Notes under the pieces: model-generated
The model's database searches: none
Told to the model about the DNA's origin: nothing
Seen by the model: only the letters and a program-made list of their open reading frames with translations
Origin: Oryzias latipes
Lineage: Eukaryota; Chordata; Actinopteri; Beloniformes; Adrianichthyidae
DNA: 64,000 nucleotides
Reading direction: 5' to 3'
NCBI RefSeq assembly: GCF_002234675.1
Contig: NC_019866.2
Location: 25,324,031-25,388,030 of the forward strand
Position numbers and translations under genes: made by a program
Shown: positions 47,515-59,500 of the stretch, in pieces
Numbering within the stretch: the first letter of the stretch is position 1
How the letters are laid out: every line of letters begins with the position of its first letter

Positions 47515-50500
47515 ATGCAGACGAGCGACGCGGCGGAGCTGCACGTCAGCCTGAAGGTGAACGTTAAGGGGAACTGCAAACACCTCCTCCTGACGGGACC
47601 CGAGGCCCGGAGCTGGGAGCTGATGGAGGCCACGGTAAGACGCTGCTGCGCGCGCCCGACGCCTCTCATCCGTCTGAAGCCGTGCACGTCTGCAGATCCG
47701 AGCCCGTCATTGGACGGAACCAGATGAAAGTCACGACTCATGCTCCCATTATCGGACACTGCGATGGCTCCAGTTTAGTGGATCCGCTGGATCCGGAGCA
47801 GCAAAGGCCTGTTTGGAACATCCAGAATTATGAATACAGTTATATTTATGTACAATTATATTTACAATTAGGAATATATAATTCACAATTATCATGTTAA
47901 ACGTGGCACTACTGTACCGATGGAAAAACCAACAATAATAATGTGTCATGTAATCAATGATAAAAAACTTTACATTCAGACGTTTAAGCAACATTTATTA
48001 ACCACCAAAAGCTGTGGTTATTATGGAAAAACACCAGAAAGAAATGTAAATATGAAGATCAGTGACCAGAACGGCAGATTTACTGAAGAAAAGATAAAGA
48101 ACGTCAATAGTTTTTAGGACATCAATGTGTAAAAAGACAAACAGGCCAAATGTTAGGGACGGATGTTTAGGAGAAATCCAGTTTTTCATTTGGTTCTGGT
48201 TTTCATGGAACAAAGTTCTGCGTCTTTGGATTTGGAAATGGTTTAATCAGACAAAAACAACAGCAGACATTTACTAAGATAATTATAAATATGCACACTC
48301 TAGTAAATAATTCAGTCATAAATAAGCTCTCAGCTCTTTTGCAAACAGTTCAGGACTTAATGAAACTATGGCATAATCAGAAGCTCCAAAGCCTTTTATT
48401 TTGGCGGGAACGGACGGCTGCAGCCCTGAATGTGGGTCTGAAACCTCATGAATCAACACTTTCAAAGCAAACCTTTGATTCGACGTCTTCTGCTTTCAAT
48501 AATCCGTCTTCAGCATCCTTTACTTTTCTTTGTAAAGTGAGTTTCTGACTCCTTGTGGGCGGAGTCACTGGTTACTGATCAGCTGATCAGAGCCCGACCT
48601 GCTCAGCTACAGACAGATTGTTTGTATGACACTCATAATCTAAAGTATTGTTATAGTAATGTCATTTTAACATGACATTGACTTTCCTGCATTGAATCTC
48701 AAAATATTTGCAGCAATTTTTCAGCCTCCATGACATCGTTTCACTGAGATATCTGAACGTTTTCAGCTCCAAAGGTTGGACTACAGCAAGAATTCTGCAT
48801 CTTTACATGAAACCCAGCAGATGATCACAGACATGTGACCTGAACCCACAGCAGTCAGTTCAGTCAGATTCACACAAATGAATCTTTTCTTTCACATCAA
48901 TATTAGTCTGATTGACGACTGCAGCCTTTAACAGCAAAAGGGCCCTTTGCTCCACCTTCTTACTGACCAAAACTCACCCCACCCTTAAGAAAAATATGTA
49001 TTTATTTAGTTTTTAATTATAGACGAGACGAGTTCCTTTCAAAATAAAATCCACCCTGTGCTAAATAAGATTTTGACAGTGAGCCTTCATCCTTTTTATC
49101 CTAATATCCAATATAAACAAATAAAAACAATCTATACATGCAAATGCAATAAACTTAAGAAATCTGCCTCTGAACAGCAACTGTTGTGCAGCAAAGACTA
49201 AGAACAAACGTTTCCAATAATAAACTTCTCTCTTCAGTTCAGTCTTTAGTCCAACATTACAACACAGTTGTCTCAACGGGCTTCACTAGTTATAGAAGTA
49301 AATGCTAAACTGAACTGGACCTTCCTGTCCTCAGACGTTCTCTGTGAGGGAAAAGTCCTAAACAAAAAAGATTCCAGGAAAAAGAAGCAGACAGATTGTG
49401 ACGCTAGATTCAATCTTCATCGTCATTTTACTATTATGAGAGTTAAAAATCCAACCAGAAATGACCAAACGTTGCTGCCAAAGCCCTTATCTGATCACAC
49501 ATCATCATTGGTGCTTAAAGCCAAAGATGGAGGGTAAGAGGGCCCCATGTGGCTCCTGGGGGCCTCAGGCTGGACGTGGATCCAGGGGGGGCATGTATCT
49601 GCCTCTGCTGTGTCTGAAGCTCTGCTGTTGTCTGCAGGTGAAGCGCTCCTCTGGTCTGAACAACCTGCAGGTGACATATTTTGATGAGGACAACGAGGAG
49701 GTAAGACAACGTCTCCGTCTTTCTGTCTTTTTGGGCATTGATGTCTTTAAATGTGCTCATTTCTGCTCACTCTGAATGTCATGGCCATGTTTCCAGAAAC
49801 TACAATGAGGCCAAAGTAGCTCAGAGAAGCAAAGAAAGGCTAAAAGGAGCTTGATGACCTGTTTTCATGCTAATGTTAGCAAAGCAAACGAGCTAAATGT
49901 TAGGAAGGTTTCCACTTAGGTCAGCGTTTCATTTCGTTTCTGTACACACGTAGAAAATCGAAGATTTTACAAAACAGAAACCAAATATGTGAGGAGGAGA
50001 TGCTGTCCTGGATCGGTCTGAGCCCCCCAGGGACAGCAGCCGTTCTGATGCCGTCCTGCCTAAGAGGCGGGGTCAGAAAACGCCGTCCAGGCCGATGAAA
50101 GCCAACAAAAGTACAGAGGCGACGCCTCAAACTCCTCACATGCCAAGAAGACAGAGAAAGAATAAACGTCTGATCGCTTCACAACAGAAGTCCACTTTTC
50201 CTTTTGACTCAAACGGGAACCTTTGACCAAATCCTGACAGCGACACTCTTTGGATCCAGAACTGGTTCCAGAAGCCAGAAACATGTCAGTGAAGTGATCT
50301 GATGGACCTTTGTTTTGTTCTTGGTTTCCAGGTTTCCATCAGCTGTCAAGGTCAGTAAACGCACCGATGTCTGTTGCTAAGCAGTTGAGTGATTCCCGCC
50401 TGACGCTGGTCTTTGGTTGCAGGGGAGTACGAAGAGGCGCTGAAGGTGGGTGTCTCACACGTGAAGCCCACCATGAATAAGGCTGGGCTGCAAAGCCACA

Positions 50501-53500
50501 ACCTGAGGAAGGCAGTTTTCTGTTCTGAGGCCAGACTTCCTTCAGGTTTCTGCTGAGATCAGTATCACAGATTTCTGTCATTGAAACCCACAAACGTCTC
50601 AAAAAAAGAGAACAGAAGAATTCCTAACGGTTGGTGCTTCATCTTTCCACTGTGTTCTTAAATACTTGGATCTACTGTGGATTCAGAATAAATAATGTTT
50701 ATTGTTTCCCAAGCAGGGGCACCAAAAGGGGAGGGGGTAAAGGTGGCTGATTCTAGGGACCCAGACTGGGGGGGCCCAACGGTGATGAAATGATACATCA
50801 TTCCAGCTGGTCATTAACCTGTAGTATTTTATTTTCACACACTGGTACCAACCTCCCACCAGAGACAAGCTGGGGTTCAGTGTCTTGCCCGAGGACACTT
50901 TGACACATGGGTGGGCAAGGCGGGAATCGAACTGGCAACCTTCTGATCAGAGGTCGACCGCCCTGCCACTACACCACGGCCGGCCAATTCCTTTTGAAAT
51001 GGTTCAGTCCGACTATACTCCATACTAAACGTTTGGACTGAACCTGTGACAGACGGGGTGTGAGGAAGCCTGAAAAAGGAGGGAAAAGGAACGAAGGGAT
51101 GAAAAAAAACACCCAGTGTTTCTGTAAAAAAGGGGGTTTGTGGTAATAAATGACAGAATATGGACTTTGCACTTTTACATTTCACTGTTAAAGTAGTCAA
51201 ATAATGAATCCATTCAAACGTTTATCAAGCTGTTCTCACTCAATAATAGTTCAGATTATTTCTGTGAAAAACAGTCCATACATCAGCAGATTATTTAAAT
51301 GATGATAAACCAAAGATGGCCTTTTTTTAGTTTAATGTTTCTTGTTAACTTTCACTGATTTCTCATTTCTTATTGAAGAATCAGCTTTGCTCTGCAGACA
51401 TTAAAGGACATAGTTTCTGTTGCTCAGTTCTTCTCATGCTGCTCATGTCAGCTGCAGGTTATTTAGTTACAAAGATGAGGGTGAAAAATACCATCACTAT
51501 GCATAAATGTAAATGGAGAGCATAGAAAATGTTGCTGCTGTGTCAGGAGACGGTTAGAAGGTCCGTCTGTCTTTTCTCTTTTCAGGAGGAATTCCTGAAA
51601 TCTGGGATGAGCTTCAACCGAGGTCACATGACCCCTTTCTTTGTGTTTGTGTCCATCGTCACTTTTGTTACGTACTTTATTACACATTAATTTAGGGATG
51701 CATTATGGTTTTAATCATTAACAAATGTTTAAACTAAATGAATCATCTATAAATACTAATGGAATTGAACATCGACTCTGTTTTCTGACGGCTTTTCTCT
51801 GGAAACGGTGGTCATCCCAGCAGCCGTCCTTCATGATCCGCATGCTGCTGCCGTCTCTTCCTCACTTCAGTCTGCCGGTACTGGATGGCGGGTTTGGGTC
51901 TGCAGAACACGGATGCTATTTGTTCCTGTAGCTGGAACGTCTGCCGATCTGTTTTTCACGTTGGCAGTGGCGGTTTTCTAAGCACACGGCTGCTGCATAC
52001 GTGACCAGTGTGAAGCGTCTGTTTCCTGCCGTTTGTCAAAGTGAGCCTGAACAGAAGCTGGTGGAAGGATGAACCTGCTCTCACTTTCCGCTTTTATCCA
52101 GATTCAGAGCTGCTTCCGTTGAGAGCGACTGCAGATCAGCACAACTGAATGTGTTGTGATCGTCTAGTTCCAGAAATGATGCGAGGATTTCTGTAGGCGT
52201 CTCTCCTGGTTCCATTCAGACGGTAACTGCCCTCCATTCTTGTCACTAGAGCGCCTCCAGGCAGGGCAGCCGGCTGCACATGAACGTCTGTGAGACTCGG
52301 GGTCATTCCACGCGGGCCCTCACCGGCAAAACCAGCGGAGCGGAGCCCAAAAGGGGGTTCAGGCCCCCGCAGCACTTCCCTACCTTAGCGCAGGTGGTGA
52401 GCCGTAAGGTCCAGGCCGCCGTACCGGACCAGACCATGGTAAGACCCCCCCTCACTCCGGAGAACATCAGCCAGAACTTTTTTCCCAGCAGCCCCTTTGG
52501 TGGTAGCTGCTTTAGATTCAGAGCTGCTGTCCTCTTCACCGATGACACGACGTCCATCTGTGGATCTCTGTGAATGAGCTTTCAGGAAGTTCTTCAAACG
52601 TTTGTGCTACCGCTGCTGAGGGGGGGTCGCTGGGCAACACAGACTTTCAGCTCCCTCCAGAGATTTTCTATGGGGTTGAGATCTGGAGACCGGCTAGGCC
52701 ACTCCAGGGCCTTCGTTACCCGGGCAACGTGTGTTTGGGATGGTTGTTATGCTGAAAGACAAAGTCATGGTTCATCTTCAATGCTGATGGAAGGTCTTCA
52801 CTCACAATCTGACCATACATGACCTTAAATATTCTGTCATCCAATCATCTTCTCATCTGTTTTAAAAGTGTTCCCAGTCGTCTTTTAATGATGACGACGC
52901 AGTTTTTAGACTACATCTAAAAATCTGTCTCATTTTCAAGGACATAGTTTCTGCAGAGTGGTAGCAGTTCATTAGGGAGTGTTGGTGCGGGGTAAGCCTG
53001 CCCTCATTTCCCATCATTTCTTTGTTTACGCTCTCTCCCACTAGCTTACATCCCCATCATTAGCGTAGCAACAGAAGCAGCAGCAACAGCAGATTCATCC
53101 ATCCGTCCAGTTCTGATCCAGATTCCAGCTCAGACCAGGAAAACAAAGACCTTCATGGATCTGTTGGTCTGCAGGTGGATGACCAGAAAGGGGCGGAGCT
53201 TGGAGACTGTAGCCCACCCACTGTAGTTTATACATAACAACCACAAGCTTTTTCAAACAGCATTTTTTTTATCTGCTGCTGATTCCCAACAAATTGAAGA
53301 AAAAATACTCAGAAACCCAATTTTAGACATAATGTCCTCCATCATGAGAAACATGCTACAAGAACATGTTACACACATTCCCATGTAACCTGTTCTCCAG
53401 CTCTGGAGAAGACCCTGTCCTCACATGTGGTTCCATGTACAGGTACTGTTGGGCCAGGTTGTGGAGGTTCAGGTAACCTCCGGTCTGTGTTGCCCAGAGT

Positions 53501-56500
53501 TTAGGCGGATCCTGTCCTCCGGACATGCAGAGCTCAGCAAGACGTCGGACCCCCACTGTGGCATCTGTTGCTTCTATGTGCTGAACCGGCATGAAAAGCA
53601 AATGCTGGGGGGGATTTGGCTGTCTAAAGTCCCCGTACGTTGTCCTGGTCGCCTGTTGACGGTTCATTTTCTGGCTCCCAGCACAGTCAGCGGCGTCTCG
53701 CTCCTTTGTCGGGTGTCCAAATTCCATCATTGTAAAAAGATACCGGCTGGTGCCGGGAATGTTCTCCAACTGGAATCTTGTCTGAAATAAGTGTTGCCCG
53801 TTTAGTGGCTGTAGGATTGCTGGGATTTGTAGTTTGAAAGTAAAAATCGTTGAAAATTCTAGCGACACGTAGACCTGAGGTCAGGAGGCCTCGTCTCTGG
53901 GGTCACGTGACGTTGACATGCTTCAAACAGGACTTCTGGTTCACCGTCTGGAGGCAGAGGGGTCCAGCACAACACCCCCACGTTCAGGCGTTCCTATGAT
54001 GAGTTACCGGCCCCCACATCTTTTTACGTGGGACAACTTCCACAGTTAAAAGCCGACTAAACCCTCAGTTTACGTTCTGAAGCAGCAGATGAAGCCATGA
54101 ATGAGACCAGAACCCTAATGTCACACACTAATGGGAACACAATGAGGTTCTGGATCTGTGTGTTTTACTGACTGGATCTTTCCTTCCTTTTTTTCAGGTC
54201 ATAATGAAAGAAATTAAAGGAACAAAAGAAGAAAATCCGCCGGCATGGTTCACTTCATACATGGAAAAGGTGAAATGAATGTTGTTTCATCTTCATAACA
54301 GAATTTCCTGAATTTCTGTTGATTTCAGTCAAAAAGTGTTAAACTCTTCCCAACTTCTGTAGACATGTACACTAAATCCCCAAAAGTATTGGCTCCCCCA
54401 TCCAGATGATCAGAATCAGGTGTCCTGATCATCTGTGTTCAAATCAAACACCGTTTTCACAAACATTTGTGACAGAATGGCCGTTCTCAGGTGATCCGTG
54501 AATTCCAGCGTGGAACTGTCAGAGGACGCCACTGTGCATCAAATCCAGTTTCCTCTCTCCTAAATCTTCCACAGTCAGCTCTGTCAGAGCAAAGGAAGAG
54601 TTTGGGAGCAACAGCAGCTCAGCCTCCAAGTGGTCGACCACTAACCTGATGGGGAGGGGTCAGAGGATGCTGAAGGTCAAAGAGGTCACCCACTTTCTGC
54701 ACTCAGTTGCTGCAGAGCTCCAGACGTCATGTGACCTTCAGATTACAAGTCCATCTTCATGGAACTGGTTTCCATGGCGAGCAGCTGCATCCATCCACAC
54801 ATCACCAGGTGAACGCAAAGCGTGGATGCAGCGGTGGAAAGCACGCCGCCACTGGACGCCAGAGCAGCGAGACGCCTTCTCTGGAGACATGGATCACACT
54901 TTTCCATCTGGAAATCTGATGGACCAGTCTGGGTTTGGAGGTTGCCAGGACAACGGTACATTTGGGACGCCATTGTGCCGAGTGTAAGGTTTGGTGGAGG
55001 AGGTATTATGGTGTGGGCTTGTTTTTTTGGGGTTGACCCCTTAGTTCCAGTGAAAGGAACTCTGAATGCTTCAGGACTCCAAAACATTCTGGACAATTCC
55101 ATGATCCCAACCTGGAAGGAACAGTTTGGAGCGGCCCCTTCCTCTTCCACCATGACTGAGCAGCAGTGACCAAAGGTCAAAGGTCCATGAAGACATGGAG
55201 GACAGAGTCTGATGATGAACTGGACAGAGTCCTGACCTGAACCCCATAGAAGACCTTTGGGAGGAATTAGAGCAGAGACTGATCCAGGCCTTCTCCACCA
55301 ACATCAGTGTGTGACCTCACCAATGACCTTCTGGAGGAACGGTCCAGAATTCCTAGAAACACTCCTGAACCTTGAGGACAGCCTTTCTAGAAGAGTTGGA
55401 GCTGGACTCCCTGCTAAAGGTGGAGCCACATCAGACTGAACTCTGTGGGTTAGGAATGGGACGACACTTCAATGAGCCAATACTTTTGGTATTCTGATCG
55501 TTCTGCCTTACAAAGAACAACCTTCATGGAGATCTTTTTTTAATTGCTTCATGTTGAAAGTCCAAAACATCCAAACAATCCCGATGTTCTGCTACCAGAA
55601 CTAAAGACCTTTCTTCTGTCTCTTTAGTTTAAGGATCAAGTTGTTCGTGAAGCAGTGGAGAAGATCTGCCGGGAGTTTTCAGGGCAATGCTGCATTCACA
55701 AGCCCCTGGGAGGAGGAGGAGCAGAAGCGGGGAGAGAAGGGGGGGGTAGAGGGGAAACCCTAAGAGGGCCGGAGACCCAGCAGGTTCCTGAGGTTTCCTC
55801 CTTCACTCTGCCCGGGGCTTCAGTTTCTTCCACCCCTCCCTGTTCGTCCTGCAGGGGGCAGACCAGTGGGGGAGGCTTCCAGTGCAGGTATGGTTACATT
55901 TAAAGTGCATGAGATGCTTTGTTAGATGCTGTTAGTGGGGGGCTTCTGAAGCAGGGGTCAGGAAGCTGTTCAAGGTCAGGATTATGGCGTGCAAAGAAGC
56001 CACAACAAGGAATCGGTTGAAAGTGAACCCCTGAGTCTGGATCAATGGACAGACTTTATGGAGGAAAACTGTTCCATGGAAAAAATGACATTTCATCTGC
56101 AGCTGAAAGATGAAAAATGTCAACTTCAATGGAGGAAATGGAAGCAATGTACCAGTGGTGGGCCGTCAGGGCCTTAAGGGCCTCTGTGAAGGTTTAAAAA
56201 TCTGAATCATGTGTTCATTATTATTATTTTGTCCATGCTTACTCATGAAATCATTCTGAATGGTCTGTCCATTCCATTTGATTGTGTTTATGATGGTTCT
56301 GCTGCTTCCAGACGTTTTTTCACATTATAGTATTTAACCCATCACAGCCAGTTTAGCTCGTGCTGGTTTGCAGTGCTTCTGTCCGTGAAACCAGTGTTCA
56401 AATCCGGGCTGCTCCCTATTCTCTTCTCTGCTTCTGTGCCGGTCCCAAGCCCGGATACATTGAGAGGGTTGCATCAGGAAGGGCATCCGGCGTAAAACAT

Positions 56501-59500
56501 TGCCAAGTTTACCATGCGACTCATCCTCGAAGGAGAGGTTGTTTCGCTGTGGCGACCCCTGATGGGAAAAGCCGAAAGAGAAGAGAAAGTCATTAACCAA
56601 TCACGTTTCAGCTGTCCTCTGTTGCCAGGCAGGATAAGGGCCTTCAGCTAGAGTTCTGAAGGTCCTGTGATGGGAGATCAATGTGGGTCATTCATTTCTT
56701 TCAACCAATCAGATTGTAAGTTGGTGTCAGCAGGGCCTTCTAGCAGGCTAAGGCAGCGTCACAGTATTCAGAGCTTCTGATTGGACAGAAGATTCAGGAA
56801 GTCACATGCAGCCTTGTCCAGTGTGACTCAGAGGAGCACTTTGTGATGTGTCAGTTAAAAACAGACTGACTGTGATGCATCCATGGAGGATCCAGCAGGA
56901 AACTCTCCTGAATGAATCATGAAGCAGACGGACAGATCTGTGTTTGGCGCCGCCAAAGCAATATACAGAAGTTAAAGCTCAAAACCAAATCTTTGTTGTA
57001 CCCCACTTGTTCTACTTTGTTTGTTTAATTACTATTTTTATACATTTTTTAATTGATTGTAGTTTTTAATTTTTTATTTATTTAGATTTATTTTAATGCA
57101 GCTATTTTGTTCCTAATAAATAGTTTTTTATAAGTGCAAAACGTTAAATAATATGTTCATTTCTTTTCTTTTTTTTAAGAAAAATATTTTCTTTTAATAA
57201 GAAAGAAAAGTGTAAAGTGCATGCGTGGGTTTTCTCCGGGGTCTCCGGCTTCCTCCCACTGTCCAAAAACATGCTTCATAGGTTAATTGGCAACTCTAAA
57301 TTGTCCATAGGTGTGAGAGTGAGAGTGAATGGGTGTGTGTTTGTGGACATTCTACCCTGCGACAGACTGGCGACCTGTCCAGGTTGTCCCCTGCCTTCGC
57401 CCACAAGTGGCCGGGATAGGCTCCGGCAGCCCCGTGACCCCGAAAGGGAAAAACGGTCAAGAAAAGGAATGAATGAATGATTGAAAAAAGTGTAAAGAAA
57501 AAACCAAAACCAATGCGGATTAATCTACATGGGATGAGAGGAGAGTTTGAAAGAACGGCTGTTTGAATTTGGGGTCTGAGTTCAGGACAGGAGAAGACGG
57601 TTCTGATCCTCCTAAACCACTTTAACTGTGACAAAAACACAAAACAGCTGAAATTCTTTTAAAGTAACCTGTGAGCTGATTGGCTGTTAGGCTCCCCTAT
57701 GGAGGCGTGTCTGTGGCATAAGTAAAAATAAAAGTCAAGAAATGCTTTTTCCTTTCCAAAATGCAAAAGCCTTTCTGGTATTGACTTTTATTTCTAATGA
57801 TGCTACAGAAATGCCTCCACCCCCCCCTCCTCATCTGTAATAGAGCTGAAACCGGCTCCTCTGTGAGTCCCTGCAGGGAAACAGCTGATGGGTGACTCTA
57901 AGGTGGACGGGGTCTCCAATAGGAAGGAAAACGGATTGGGTGGGGTCAGGGCGTCTGCTCCGCTGCGGTCTAACCAACGGCTTCCCTTGTGTGTGCGTTT
58001 CTGTTTTGTCAGCGTGTGCACGTCCTGCACGCTGTGTGAGCCGTGCAGCTTCGCTCACGATCCCAGTCACAACCTGGTGCGAGCGAGGACGCCGCTGTCC
58101 ATTCCAGAGCGAGGGTCCCCCGCGCCGGACCACAGCAGGTTCAGTACCAGAGCCGCTCACAGTTCTCCTGTTGTTCTGACACACCTGTCCTGCCCCTGAG
58201 GGGGAGGGGGGCTGCTGCTACACCCACTTTAAAGCTGAACATATGACACGGCCTCACTGGGACGTCTTCACGTATGTTCACACCCGGAGGTTTGGCCTCA
58301 GGCGGCACTTTGCATAAAGTCTGAAGGATCTTTGGTTATAAGATGCTTTTCTCCAGGATTTCTGGGTTTAAAGTTTCTATATCTGCTTTTCTTAAGCCTT
58401 TCAGAGTAAATTACATACATCTATATCATCACACATGACTTTCAGCACACTAAAGAACCATATTTTATGAAATATGACTTATTTTCAGCTCATGTTTCTA
58501 CCCAGAAGTAAGACGACTTTCTCTCCTTGTGGGTGCCGCCCATTTCATGACATCATCCTAGATCCGGACTCACCAGCGGGTCTGAGTTTCTCCCAGAAGA
58601 ACAAACCTCTGAACTTTTCCAAAGATGGATGTTCAGATTGTTCATAGAAAATGAAAGCGTTTAGCCGAACGCCGCTAGCTCCATCGAGAAAGTGGGCGTG
58701 TCTGTTAGCCTGGGGGCGGGGCTGCCAGCACCGACTCTTCCTGGAAGGGGCGGTTCCTCACTTTGTGATGTCACAATGTGAGAAATCACTCGTTTTTCTG
58801 TGGATTGGGAGGGGCTGGTGCTCATAGAGAAGGTTTTTAGAGGAATCCTCAGAAATGGATCAAAATCCAGCTTTGGGTTGTTGTTAGTGAGGAATGAACT
58901 TTAGAAACACGTAAAAATGATGTAACATGAAATAAGCCCTTTAAATTCTATTTGTATGTTGTGCTCAGTGTTTGAACAAAGAAATGACAAAAACAAATGT
59001 AAAAATCTTTTGTATTTGATTTATTTTTTGGTAAATAAGGTAAGTGGAAGTGGAAATGCCCTGCAACAAACTGGGATTGTTCCAGCATCCCCCTGACCCC
59101 CCTGACCCCCCTGACCCCCTGACCCCCCTGACCCCCCTGACCCCCCTGACTCTGACATTGGGGGTTATGAAGATGGATGGATGGAGAGAGGGAGGCAGGG
59201 ATGCAAACGGAAAAGAGCTGTGGGAAATGTTTTAAAAAAGTTCAGTGATTTTACTTTATTCTAATTAAGAGATGGGAAGGTTTGCAGATGAACTGTAGAG
59301 TTTCTACGCGCTGCTTTTGTCCAGCAGAGTTCCACAAAGATGTCAAATCTTTGGTTTGCTCTTTTTCCTGCTGTGACGTGTTTCTGCTGTTGTTCAGGTT
59401 CTACAGACGAGGAGATCGGAGTTTCCGGAAGGCGGAGAAGCAGCGGTTGAAGGCCGAGAAGCGCTTGCTGAAGGCAGAGGTCAAGGAGATCCGGAAACAG

